64,000 nt of DNA from Zarea fungicola (lineage: Eukaryota; Ascomycota; Sordariomycetes; Hypocreales; Cordycipitaceae): NCBI GenBank assembly GCA_900169235.1, contig FWCC01000002.1:45026-109025 (forward strand). The letters are read 5' to 3'. This document shows, in pieces, positions 24,411 through 35,771 of the stretch (positions within the stretch are counted from its first letter, which is position 1; the number at the start of each line of letters is the position of its first letter). Under the pieces are notes generated by a model. That model saw only the letters and a program-made list of their open reading frames with translations. It did not search any database and had not been told where the DNA came from. The translations under genes and the position numbers were made by a program.

Positions 24411-26149
24411 ATGAAGATTCCTTACAATTGTCTTCATACACACGGCAGTGTCCTTTTTGCTGCGCGTGGTGGAAAGATCCATACCTTTAACCTTCCAGAA
24501 GGAAACCATATTGCAACATGGAAACATCCTGAGCTCGATGCATCCAGTGCAGTTGTTCGACGGGGGACTGTGCCTGAAGTGGTCAAGGAAATGGAAAATG
24601 CAGTCGGAGAGGATGATTCAGCCATGGTAGATGAGACTGAGCCCCCAGCGAAGCGCCAAAAGGTCACCGAGGAGGGAGAGAACGGAAACGAGAAAGAGAG
24701 TAAGGCGAGTAACAAAAACGGTGAAAAAGGCAAAGACAAGAAACCACACAAGACAGCACCTGTCCCGGACCGGCCGGTCATTATTCAGTTGATAACAACC
24801 GCCGACGGAAGCCATCTTGTGGCTGTGTCTGGCAACGACAAAGCCATCTGGGTCTTTGCGCACGATGGAAACGGCCAACTGACACAGCTGAGCCAAAGGT
24901 ATGACTAAACACATAGAAAAGCTTATTTTATTTATATACACCACTAACATGACGCCAATTGAAACAGAGTCATGCCCAAACGGCCATCTTCCATAAAAGT
25001 ATCAGCCGACTCGCAAATTCTATGCGCGGACAAGTTTGGCGATGTCTACGCCATCCCCCTCATCAAAAGCCCAGAACCTTACGTTCCTCCTGTCAAATCT
25101 TCTACGCTCAGTAGCGCCGGGGCAGCCTCCAGGACACTTCCCAAGCAGCCGGCCGCTACAGTCCTCACCGTGCACTCCAAGGGCAACAGGGCCGCGCTCG
25201 CCGCCCAGCAGCGCGCACTAGAGAAGGGAACCAATGATATCTCCAAGGCTGAGGCAGGCGGTCCAGACTTTGAACACACGCTACTCCTGGGACATGTTTC
25301 CATGCTGACGGCGCTTCTACTCGCCGAGGATGGCCAAGGCCGCAAGTACATCCTGACAAGCGACCGCGACGAGCATGTCCGGGTATCACGCTACATTCCG
25401 CAGGCGCATGTCATTCACGGATTCTGTCTTGGCCACAAGGATTTTGTTGCAGATATGGTGATTCCGCTGCGGCGAAAGGATCTGCTTGTCTCGGGCGGCG
25501 GTGATGAGGAGCTCATTGTCTGGGATTGGCTCCACGGCAAGGTCCTGTCCAAGGCTGGCATCCTTTCCGTCGTCAAGGAAGTTACACCGCAAGCCACCAC
25601 TGTTGCCGTATCTAAGCTACTTTCAATTGAGTATCTTTCCGAGTCTGGACTGCAAACATTCATTCTCGCCACCTGCGAAGGGTAAGATGAACCCTTGCTC
25701 TAGGGCAAGACTGGCTCGTTTCAACCCTGCAAGCTAACTTTATGTTTCCTTTTCATAGAATCCCCGCTGTTTTCAGCTGGCAGCTTCAAGACGACAATAC
25801 TTTGACAAAACCGGGCGTTATTCAGCTAGAAGGCGCGCCTCTTGATGTGACTCTCGTCAGCACGGGCCAATCAAGCTGCGCAGTTGCCGCCGCCCTTCAC
25901 CTCCCCAAGCCATTGTCCAGCGATGTGGCGCAAAGCCTAGTTGTACTCCATCTCACACTTTCTGAAGGAAGATTGACCGTTGAGAACACACATACAGTCA
26001 ATGATGTAGACGGGGAGGCTACAGAAGTGGACGTCACCGAGGCTGATGTGCGTAGTCTCTTCTATACGGTCGAGCATCTCCGTAAACAGCAAGCCAACGC
26101 TGCTGATGATGGGGAATCGCAAGATGGTGCCAGTGCCACGGCAGAATGA
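24411..26149 (+). CDS. TRM82: tRNA (guanine-N7)-methyltransferase non-catalytic subunit Trm82 (WD40)
   Basis: Exons 24411-24898, 24968-25681 and 25759-26149 give 530 aa in frame; introns are 69 and 77 nt. The protein begins with a WD-like blade, then a Lys/Glu-rich acidic-basic insert (about residues 60-120, KRQKVTEEGE...), and further WD40 blades with signatures such as YILTSDRDEHVRVS and LLVSGGGDEELIVWDW. Together these match Trm82/WDR4, which holds the catalytic Trm8 in an active form to make m7G46 in tRNA. The charged insert is longer than in yeast but typical of filamentous fungi. Trm8 itself is not in the window. Confidence 0.92.
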
Positions 26150-26813
26150 GAGGCTATTCTGTTTCTAATCATCAAAATAACTAGCGTCAAGGCGATGCCA
26201 ATTGGACATGTATATCATGCGATTAGAGAACTATTCAGCATTAGACAGGAAATTTATTCAATGTCAGTTTTTATATTTAGCAAAAAGAGAAAAAAGAAAT
26301 TAAAACTTAAAATGATCGTGATCATGGTCTAAGTCTGTGAACAAAAAAAAAAAAAACTCGTCGGAAATCTCTATGTTCTCTAAAAAAACGCCAGCCAGGT
26401 ATGCCGGGCCATCAATTAACCGGTCTCACTTTTTGGAAAGAAGACGGGTGCAGGTCGTGTTCTGGCCATGTCGTCCTCTTCCGATGCTTGGTCATCCTCC
26501 CGCCCTCGTTTTCATCATGGCACATTTCATGTTGAGCATATCAAAAATTACAGCTCCCAATTTGCCCACTCCGCACCTCTCGCGCCCGTCAAACACCCAC
26601 CCAGGGTAGCATGGCAGGTCTGCGCATACAATGATTCCTTGCATTCTCACCGAAGCGACTATGTAGTCGTCACGACATGACTTGCCTTTGCCTCGACATC
26701 AAAAGTAGCTGCAGTAGATAGTAACTTTTGATAGGCAGTGCGATCCCACCCTGCACCTTTTATTTCGCTCCGACTCATGCAACTCGTATCGACAAATGAA
26801 ATTTTTTTTTCCT
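26150..26813. other. Convergent intergenic gap, TRM82 and YDJ1-like
   Basis: 664 nt between two stop codons, with a long A run at about 26342-26356. No supported gene or RNA. It probably contains both 3' UTRs. Confidence 0.55.
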
Positions 26814-28241
26814 TTACTGCGAGGCGCACTGCACACGCTCGCCACCTGCACCGCCCTCCTCATCATCCTCTTCCATGCCAGGGCTGCTGAAGACGCGGCC
26901 CTGCTTGGCGTTCTCAACATCATCGAGGTCTGCGGGTTCGGTCATAGCCTCAGCCGGGGGGACGTTCTGCAGAGAGGGCGAGGGAAGGTATTTGCGGAGT
27001 GCCTCAAAGGCGTCGGCGTCCTGTGTCCAGTTCTTCTCGGGGAACGTGACGCTGAATTGGATGAACATGTCGCCGTGGTCGTGGTGTCGGAAGGAAGGCA
27101 TGCCCTGGCCGCGAATTACCTTGACGGCATCTTCGTAGAGTTAGAGTCCTGTCGCATATCAAATTTGAAAGTCAGGTACTAACCTTGAGCAATAGCTTCA
27201 CCAGGGAGGATATCGATGCTCAGCCAGCGCTCGTCCAGATGCTCGATGTAGATGGTACCACCAGCAAGAGCAGTCACTAAGTCAATCTCACACTTGTAGA
27301 GAAGATCGTCTTCCCTGCGGGTAAAACGTGCATGTGGCTTCTGCTCGATCTCGAAAACCACATCACCGGCCTGTACGCCAGGCGCTTGGTCACCATCGCC
27401 ACGGAACTCAACCTTGGTGCCACTGCGGACGCCCTTATCAACATGCACGTGGAGAACCTTTCGGTCAACAATGGTCTTTTTGCCATTGCACTGCTTGCAG
27501 CGATCCTTGTCCTTGATAATCTCACCCTCTCCGTTACAGTCGGGACAGACGGTCTGGAAACGCTGGATCATAGGTCCAAGCTGGCGCATCATGGTCTTCA
27601 TGCCATGACCATCACAACCTGTGCAACGCTTAACGGCACCATCCTTACCACCGAGGCCCTCGCATTTCGGGCAAATAATCGAGCGCTGGAGAGCCAGCTT
27701 GGAGATCTTGCCACGATAAATATCCTCGAGCGATACCTTGTGGGTATGATGAATGGTGCGAGCTTTAGGGGGGCCACGGTTATTCATGCCGCCGCCGAAC
27801 ATGCCTCCCATGCCGCCGCCGCCGAACCCGCCGCCACCGAAGAACTGAGCAAACAGGTCCTCGGCAGCCATGCCACCGCCGCCGCCAGCACCACCCTCTA
27901 GGCCGGCCTCGCCATACTGATCGTAAATCTGACGCTTCTGGCTGTCGGAGAGGATTTCGTACGCATGAGAGATTTCCTTGAACTTTTCCTCAGCGCCAGG
28001 ATTATTCGCGTTTTTGTCTAGATTGTTCTGTTAGCGTCGTCCTTCTTTCTGACTTGGTCTAGGAAGGTTCATGCATACCAGGATGGTACTTCAGCGCGCC
28101 AACCTTGTACGCCTTCTTCAGTTCCGCATCAGTCGCGGTTGGGGAGACCTGGTTCAAGTGTCAATATGTTTGGCGGACAATAAGAGATCTTCGGAAGTAA
28201 CGTACGCCAAGAACATCGTAGTATTTCGTTTCCTTGGCCAT
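26814..28241 (-). CDS. YDJ1: Class I Hsp40 co-chaperone (Ydj1/Mas5, DNAJA type)
   Basis: Exons 28241-28206, 28148-28079, 28017-27184 and 27130-26814 encode 418 aa. The J domain (1-70) contains HPDK, its aspartate rebuilt across intron 2. It is followed by a Gly/Phe-rich linker ([12 protein letters not shown]...), four zinc-finger repeats ([32 protein letters not shown]), the substrate-binding beta domains ([16 protein letters not shown]) and a C-terminal CaaX box CASQ, identical to the farnesylation box of yeast Ydj1. It stimulates Hsp70 ATPase in cytosol and at ER/mitochondrial surfaces. The three introns are short (53-61 nt). A partial heat-shock element lies upstream near 28417-28429. Confidence 0.96.
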
Positions 28242-29820
28242 TGTGACGGTGGAGCTAGGAGCGTCCGGTTTTGCAATTAGAAACGTGTGTTGGGAGTAAG
28301 ATTCGTTGCAAACTACCAGGCAGGTGCAGACTATTTGGTTGGCTCGGATTAGTCACCAGAACAAGAATCAGTTGAAAATGTCTGCGCAATGCTATGAGTC
28401 GGCCAGTAACGGAAAGGAATCGAATATTCGAGGGTGTATGACCAAGAAGGGCGTATGTAAGCTTCGCAGGAAACGAGAGAAGAGACCAGTGGCAAACACA
28501 GGGACTCGAGTCGCCGTGTCCGCTTTTCGTCTTAATCGGTTTTGAGAAGGGAGGAAGATGGGAGGATGTGCGATGATTAAGGAGAGACTCCAGACGAGCG
28601 ACTTGCGGCGGTTCACGGCCCTCGGGTTTGGCGAAGCGTACCTGAACTAAATTAAGCCTGGGCGGCGCGCGATGAATGTCGAAAAAAGTTGGCAGCGTTC
28701 AAGAGCCCAAAGATTGGTGGGGCTTGGCAATTTTTTGTGCAAGTAGCGGGTGATGTCGCGGGCTATTGGAATGACGAACGGGTAAATAAGTCTTCGAAAA
28801 AGAGTTTGTATCCTACAAAGAAAACTGGCGTGCAAAGGTCGTCAAGCCTTGGACTTGTCGTGCAGAGGAGGAGAAGGGGAAGATGGAGCAGAGAAGAAAA
28901 TAGAACAATGGAAAACGAAGCCAAGGTACGAGGTCTGGCGGGATCGGGGCAAGTGACAGTGGTCAGAGAGCGGGTGGTAGGCCTCGTTGGAGCGCAGTGG
29001 CTGACAGTGGTGGTCGAAGCGGGTTATAGTGGACTCAGGTGCCTAAAAACAACTAAAACCAACTAAAACCCAGGGTGACATCCCAGCCTTTTTGCGCCCC
29101 ATGGAATTCTATCGAAGAAGTTCGACCCTGTGGCGGTGTTGATGAGCCTTGTCACCAGCCTATCGGATTGTCGCATTTGGCATTGTCCTCCGACGCAGAG
29201 TGGGGCGATGCACGCCGTGCTACAGCAAACTTGTACCTTGCTGCACTGTCTTGTGCAACGGGTGGCTCGGCTTAATGACGACGGTCTCATAGGTCACCCA
29301 ATTTGCGTTGCTCACTGGGCGGCTGACGTGCTGTGCGCGTACGGACTATTTACTGAGCATACAATAATTCCCATGTCTTGCATGCTTATACTGACTGCAT
29401 AGTACGTTTATTCATGGACAATGTTCATTTATCAAGTGTTGTCTTCAGATCTTCTGCACAGTTCATTTTATATCCCCTAGTAATGCTCGTCTCCTTCCCC
29501 ATTAACATGCGTAAAAGTTTTGTACAGCCAACCCCATGAAAATACAGTCCTTGCCCCCGGCATTCTCGCATAAGAAAAGAATGAAATCGAGAAACAGCAA
29601 ACTAGGTCAAGGACGAGAAAAAAATGAAAAAGGGGTATATTTGTTCAACAATGAAGAGCTCACATCTGGAAAAGCAAATAAAAGGGAAGAAATCAAACGA
29701 CAGTACGGAGAGCAGCCGACTCTACCCTGACGGTGCATCTTCGCCACCGAGCAAAGTTTCTTTTCTAGCCATAAAGTCGTTGTCATGTCTGTTTCATGTC
29801 TTCATGGTACGTGAAAGCCG
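28242..29820. other. Intergenic between YDJ1-like promoter and CLIP-like 3' end
   Basis: About 1.6 kb. The left part is the YDJ1-like promoter and 5' leader; the right part is downstream of the CLIP-170-like gene. Several short open frames have no domain or codon pattern supporting a gene. No tRNA or repeat is recognised. Confidence 0.5.
28417..28429 (-). promoter_or_regulatory. Candidate heat-shock element upstream of YDJ1-like gene
   Basis: The sequence GAATCGAATATTC contains an inverted GAAnnTTC pair (28422-28429) preceded by one more GAA five bases away (28417). It lies about 180 nt upstream of the YDJ1-like ATG. Hsf1 normally binds three alternating nGAAn units, so this is a partial match; a promoter role fits a chaperone gene but is inferred. 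Confidence 0.3.
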
Positions 29821-32369
29821 TTAAAATGCATCTTCAAAGGGACAGTCGACGCTGTCATGACCGTCTCTCTCACAAACGGCACACCACTTCTCTGGGTCCA
29901 TAATGCCACTCTCCTTGCCAGCTACCGGGCCAGACTCCATGGGATTGGGCATGATCTTGATAGAGGGTGGTGCCTGCATCAACGGCTTTGTTCTGACTGT
30001 AGTAAGAGGCGCGGGACGGGCAGTATCATCGCTGCCGTTTGTATGCTGTGACGGCGGTGGGGGTTTCAAAGTGTCACGATCCCCAGCCTTGTTGGCGAGG
30101 CCGTCTTCATTAGAGACGCCTTTGATGCCTTCTGGCCCAAACATATTCGTGCAAGTAAGAATATCATGGCCGCTTGTTTCACATATTTCACACCATAGCG
30201 CACTAGTCTCCGATGAATATGTATCGCTCTCGGGCATAGTATCCAATGTGTTGCCGCGACGGTGAGTAGCGACCTCTGGCGAACGAGGCTCTGCTCGAGC
30301 TGGAATAACAGTATCACGAGAATCTCGGAACGAGGATTGGTGGTTCAATGAGCTGCTATGACCCAGCTCAGCACCTGTGCCGCGGCGAAGTTGCTCCATC
30401 TCTTGCTCGAGCTCCATTTCCCGGCTGCTTTTCTTGTCAATGAGGGCTTGCAGCTCTGCGACTCGTCTCTCCAGGTTTTCCCGGCCTGCTCCACTCGTTG
30501 CCGGCGCAGGTTGCTCGTTGAATGTGCTACGCAACGTTGGTGTGTGCTCATCCTCATCTGGCACAGAATCACGGCTAAGAGAATGGATGATGGCTTTAAG
30601 ACCTCGAATTTCATCCTCCTTTTGCTCCAACTCCTTAGCCGACGCAGACTCGCTGCTGTTACTGTTTTGTCCCGTTGGCGACCCGGACTTGGCTCGCTCA
30701 CGACGCAGCTCCGACCTGGTTCTTTCAACCTCCCCTCGTAGGAACTCGGCCTCGCCTCTGGCTTCAGCCTCCCCGCGACGTGCGTCTTCGAGGCCCTCCT
30801 CAAGCTCTTGCACTAGCTCCTCGAGTTGTTTCAACTGACTTGCGACAGAATCAACGTCAAGATTCCTGGACTCAAGCTCTCGAATGTCAGCCATTAGCTC
30901 ATCCATGCGCTTCTCATACACACGCTCCGTCTCTGTGCTGGCAAGCTCGAGCGTGTCGATAGTGCTTCGGAAATCGGCTCTGTGGGAATCAAACTCAGCC
31001 GTCAGCATCGCAATCTTGTCCGTTTTCTCGCGGAGAAGGAGTCGCAGCTGGGCGGAGTCCTTGTCGTCCATGCTGTTTCTGCCCATTTTGGGGAGATCTG
31101 TTTGATCAATCAAGGACTGAAGTTCGATCAAGCTGCTTTCCATTTCTGCAAGGGTGCTCGCCTGCTCTTTGAGTTGACTGTCCCTATCCTCAAGCTGTGA
31201 TCGTAAACGCTCAATCTCCTCTTCATTAGCATTATTTGCGCGTGAAGCGGGCCGTCGAAGGTTAAAGGCGGAAGCCGAGCTGTTGAGCGCGGGCTGCCGA
31301 GTGGGCCTGAGTCCTAGAGGCGCGGGATCTTCGTCAAAGTCCATAACACCGCCACCACCCATAGCAGAGTTGCTGCGCTGCCCAAGGTTGAGGCTTTGAT
31401 CCAATCGGCCGACTCTTTTGTTCGGATCGCCAGCGGTACCCCTCACACTTTGGGCAAACCGATTGGTTGGGCTGGCCTGTCTTCCGGCCTTAGAAGGGGA
31501 AGGCATAGATGGCCGAGGTCCAGGCGTCATTTGAGTTCGGCGAGTGGGCGATTCAGCTCGTGGAAGAGACATTCTGGGACGTGATTTGGCCTGCGGGCTA
31601 GGTGCTCTTGCGCCCGGTCCAATTGACGCACCCAGCTTCGGCAGAGCTGGTATCGGTGGAGTATATCCTGAGCTTTGTCCAGGAACCCTCAAGCTGCCGA
31701 TCCCAGGTATCGGTGTGGCAGGGTAGCTTCCATGATTGGGTGAGTCTCGACGGACGGCCTTTGCGACTGGAACAAAGATACCAGAACCGGGCACATCGGT
31801 ATTGAAGTACGAAATGCTGAGAGCTGGCATATTAGCATTGCGCAATTGAGTCTGCGCCGTGACAATTGCAATTGAACTCACCCGTCAACATCGCCGTTGT
31901 TCTTGCCACGGGCTGCAAACTCGCGGTTTAATTCGATGCCAACAAACTGGCCCTTTTTCCCCTGAACGGTACCAACAAAGCGAACTATTCCCTGGAGGCC
32001 ACCCGGAACCTCTACGTTGTCTCCCACGGAGACATCCTCGCCAGGCCTGCCGGGGGTGGCGGGGATCATGTTGGAATCGCTGAGGACAGAGTCTAAACCG
32101 TAGGTTTCGCTAACATCCGGGATGCTGGCAAGGGTGCTAGGGGTTAAGGCGGCGAGGGATGCCTTGCGCGACAGGGCCGCCGAAAGTCTAGAATGAGCGG
32201 TAAATGCGGCGTTGAGATCGGGAGTCGAAGCAGAGGGAGCAAGTGGCCTGCGGAGGGTTCGACCAAACGACTTGCGGGTTCGAAGAGTGGTTGAAGTTGA
32301 TGTGGTAAAAGTAGCTGTCGCCATGATGGCGTCGAGCCCCTGCTTGGGCGGCTTTGGGCCAAGGGGCAA
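29821..32369 (-). CDS. CLIP-170-like microtubule plus-end protein (CAP-Gly, coiled coil, zinc knuckles)
   Basis: Exons 32369-31882 and 31816-29821 give 827 aa; an alternative ATG at 32324 would give 812 aa. A CAP-Gly domain (about 110-180, with GKKGQFVGIEL and GKNNGDVDG) is interrupted by the 65-nt intron. A Ser/Pro/Arg-rich linker follows, then a long Glu/Gln/Arg/Leu-rich coiled coil (about 370-680) and two C-terminal zinc knuckles (WCEICETSGHDILTC and WCAVCERDGHDSVDC). The protein ends in an acidic-aromatic EDAF, similar to the ETF tail of CLIP-170. Relatives (CLIP-170, S. pombe Tip1, yeast Bik1) track growing microtubule ends and link them to dynein or the cell cortex; in hyphae this supports polar growth. 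The start choice is the weakest part. Confidence 0.9.
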
Positions 32370-34335
32370 AGCAGGTGTTGGACGTTGCTGGCGGGTAGTG
32401 CTAAGACGCCGTGGAGCCCTACCTACGGAGAGTGGCTGCCGCTGGGTCCCGTTTGCTTGTATTCTGCCCCTCTTTGCACTAAATTGGTGACGGGATTTTA
32501 GGGGGTCCGCCCCTCCTTCAGCCCCTGGTAAGACTGCTAATGAAAAGAGAGCCTGGGAAGGTAGCGGGTTCGTTCAAAACAGTTGGCATGGGGCCTCCTC
32601 TGACAGCTCTTTGTGCGGGACCGTGCCTGCTACTGGCACTCCGTAGGCGCCCAGAAACTCACGAGGAGGGGCAGCCTGGAGGGGCAGCACGGTAATGGGT
32701 GTGCAGTAGTAGGTAGGTAGCGTACCTCTCTTTCGAGTGAACGAGAATGAATGTAACAGAAGAAAACTTCGGCTGCTCGCGATGACGAATGTTGACGGAT
32801 TGGAGCAGCAAGGAAAAGTGCGAACAAGAAATAAATAAATAAAGGACCGTGTGGCAGACCAAGTATGAGGACGGGGTAGTGAAGAAAGACAAAAAAGAAA
32901 ATCGTTGCGCTTAAAGACAAAGATGTGAAGGAGGAGAGCAGCTGCGTGAAAGAAGCAGCTATGAAAAATAAAAAGAGGGACTACCACATCATCAGCAATG
33001 CGTCCGAGATTGAGAGTGCGTGCGTCTTACCTACTCTTAATACTGGCCGTGCGTGCCGGTATTCGGTGGTTGTACGGCAAGATGAGGAAAGTCTTCAAAT
33101 CCGTAAGGCACCCAGTAACATAAAAGCAAATAGCTGGTTTCTGGGGTCATTTGGTTTGCCGCTACAGGAACCGGGTTAGTGAGCTTGGTCCTTCTGGAGC
33201 TCCAAATCGCCCTCTGCCGACGCCACCTGCAGTTGACCAGCGTGGGCTGGAGCTTGGTTGCTGCAGCACTGTCTGTAGCTGCCAGGCTGGCACACGCCGA
33301 AAGAAAACAAACAACAAAACACAAAAGGCTTACTCAAGGGGCGGTCAACGTGGGAAGGAAGAAAGCAGTCAGTCATTCGTTTAGTGTTCAAAACCATGGA
33401 GAAGGCTTGTCATCGCGGTCGCTGTGTAAAATTTAAAAAGAATAAAATTATACCGAAACCGAGAGGGGGGCGGACATTACGCCCAGTTTTATATGGCGGA
33501 ACTGACTTTTAGAAGACAGACGTTTTGTTTATATCTAAGCCACCAACTATTTCATAGCGGCCGGGGATCGGAAATTTTGGAGTGTGTGCTGTTTCACAGT
33601 GTTCCAGACTACAATTCCAGGTTAATCTCATTTGCTATCGTCGACACCTTGGATATTGCTCCATCAGCCCAGAGGCACTGCTCGTTCCGAGAAGAAGAAG
33701 AAATTAACAGGAACTGCCGTTGCATCCCCAAATGTTTTGACTTTTTTAATTGAGCGTGAGGGAATCTCCATGAACATAAGTTGACTGGTAGAATTCTTCA
33801 TTGCTGGTGCTGCGTAATTTCTGTCCGCTGTTTCGCGTGAAACTTAGTCTCATATCAGTGCTTTGTTAGCAGTAGAGTACACTACGGCCCATTATTCAAC
33901 CAGGAAGGACACGGGGACGGCAGCTTCCAATTCGATTACCCTACTTCGCATTTTCATTAGGCAGCCATTTTTCCTCGATGAGTTGGCTACCCTGGCTCGG
34001 CATGTCATGCAACAGTAGAGCTCATCTTGCGTTCATTAATACATGTTCTCACGTACAATGCAGATAGCAGTGTTCTACTCGTATTTCTACGATGCTGCCG
34101 CTTAGGTATTAATGTATCTAATATGATAGTAGTTGACACTCACTCTGTTAGGAGTCGGCTTTTATGCAGCCCGCTATTCGTTGGCCGGGTAAGGTCTGCC
34201 CTTGCATCCTCAAAATCGCTCTGCTGTCTTAGGTTTTAACAGGGGGGCAAAAAGTATATGGTAGAATACACCCGCTGGATCCTGAGCCCGATGAGAGGGG
34301 CATTCTGTGCTGTTATACTGCAGCTCTACGGCTCA
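32370..34335. other. Intergenic upstream of CLIP-like gene
   Basis: About 2 kb with no supported gene. The left end is the CLIP-like promoter and contains a cluster of CCCCT/AGGGG pentamers at 32467-32526. A TAGGTAGGTAG element lies at 32710-32720. The right end is downstream of the helical-repeat protein gene. Open frames of up to 137 codons (32574-32987 minus) have T/F-rich composition and no recognisable domain. Confidence 0.5.
32467..32526. promoter_or_regulatory. Cluster of STRE-like pentamers (CCCCT / AGGGG)
   Basis: Four stress-response-element cores lie within 60 nt: CCCCT at 32467-32471, AGGGG at 32500-32504, CCCCT at 32510-32514 and CCCCT at 32522-32526. They are 98-157 nt upstream of the CLIP-like ATG. 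STREs bind Msn2/4 or Seb1-type C2H2 factors in fungi; a functional role here is inferred. Confidence 0.35.
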
Positions 34336-35386
34336 CTAAGTCGGAGAGCCGTGGTCTCTTTCGATAATATCTTCACGAGCAAGCGGCCTGGTTCCATCGT
34401 TCAGTACCATAGCTTCCCTATGCTGACGCCGTAGACGTCTCTCTTCTGCCGAATGCTCTCTAGCCCTCCGTAATTGCCTATCTGTTGTCGGCGCTTCACC
34501 TATCATGTCGCCGACCTCCATAAGAAGGTCTGGTAACTCTCGTATCCGCCTTCTGGAATTGTCCTTGTCGACCAGCCCAGACCGTTCCAGCGCCCGTAGG
34601 CCGCGTCGACACTGACCTATGCGATTGGCGATGTCAACAACTCTGTTTGTGCGCGCATCCAAGTAGGCCTTGAAGTTATGTTTCCTCTTCTGTTGTGTAT
34701 CTCCCCATTTTTGTTTGGCTAGCCATTTCTCAACAAATTTGGCTCTGACGAGAAGGCTTGCGCCATATTTTCCTGTCAGCTCCTGAAGGAACTTTAGGCA
34801 GAATCTCTCTGCCGTATCTCGAAGATAGTACTCATCCCAGTGAATATTCGTTACTACGGGCAGTTCCGCATCGTCGAGACTCTGTTCCAGCGATCTGACC
34901 AGGGCACTGTACGCCTTAGGGGTGTTTAATTTAGAAAGACCATCGAGTCCTCCAACCATCATTAGAACTAAGTATTGGTCATAAATAGGGCTAGAACTTA
35001 CCGAAAGTTTGGTTTGTGAGAATCGACAGAGCACGTAAACAGTAAAGGCGCTCATCATAACTTTTCACTGTAATGCCGTACAGGAGATATGTTACGGTGC
35101 CAGGGTCATTCACAGCCCTGTCGCAGAGAATTTTTGTGGCAATGTCCCGTATGGAGAAGTTTGGGTGTTCCAGTAACTTCGTCAGCGTATCGAGCTGGAG
35201 CGCATCCTCGGTCTCTTGTGTAATGTACTGGGTTTTTGGCTCCGCTGGTGGTATTTCATTATCGTCTCTAATCATAGTCAAGGTCGCAATCATAGTGTTG
35301 ACTATGCTGAACGCAGCCAGACCAATGCCAAACAGCATGACGCGGTCATCGCGGGCAAATGCCCAAAGAGTCTCTCTCCAACCCAT
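34336..35386 (-). CDS. Membrane-anchored helical-repeat (ARM-like) protein of unknown function
   Basis: Exons 35386-35002 and 34949-34336 give 332 aa; the 52-nt intron has donor GTAAGT and the join makes Gly in frame. I do not recognise a named family. Residues about 16-39 form one hydrophobic membrane-like helix (VMLFGIGLAAFSIVNTM...). Residues about 55-230 are Leu/Ala-rich amphipathic helices of ARM/HEAT character (LTKLLEHPNFSIRDIATKIL, LRALSILTNQ, LVRSLEQSL). The C-terminal third is highly charged, with Arg-rich helices (RRRIRELPDLLMEVGD, RRAREHSAEERRLRRQHRE). This suggests a tail facing cytosol or matrix anchored to a membrane. The gene is divergent to NOP14 across 385 nt. Confidence 0.75.
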
Positions 35387-35771
35387 GGTGATCCAAAACT
35401 CTCATGCCTGATTCATAACCGAGTTTTATAGTATTTTATAGTATTTTCATACTCTCCCGCCTTTACTTGGCCATAGTAATGCAATGGCTGTGTATCGATG
35501 AAATGATGGTGAGAAAGATGAAGTTAGTTGCCTGAGATGGAGGACAACCCACCACAGTGGATACCGTAGTACGTTACTTGAATTATAAGTGGTCCGTAGC
35601 AGATGAATAGGTACCCAGTACGGATAACGAACTATTCAATCCACCCAGCGAGGAAACTGTTATCGATAAGCGAGCGGCCAGAAAAATTTCTAAGTTCGGG
35701 TGCTGGAATTTGCCTACGCAGCAGAGGCTTAGCTGTGCACACCTACCTGACAACTCAATATTCTTTCCGAC
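35387..35771. other. Divergent promoter region, helical-repeat protein gene / NOP14
   Basis: 385 nt between two start codons, presumably containing both promoters. A direct repeat TTTTATAGTATT occurs twice in tandem at about 35424-35447. No gene fits. Confidence 0.5.

Noticed and set aside
32574..32987. 137-codon minus-strand frame upstream of the CLIP-like gene
   Set aside because: Phe/Ser/Leu-rich run from T-rich DNA; overlapping frames of similar quality argue for chance.
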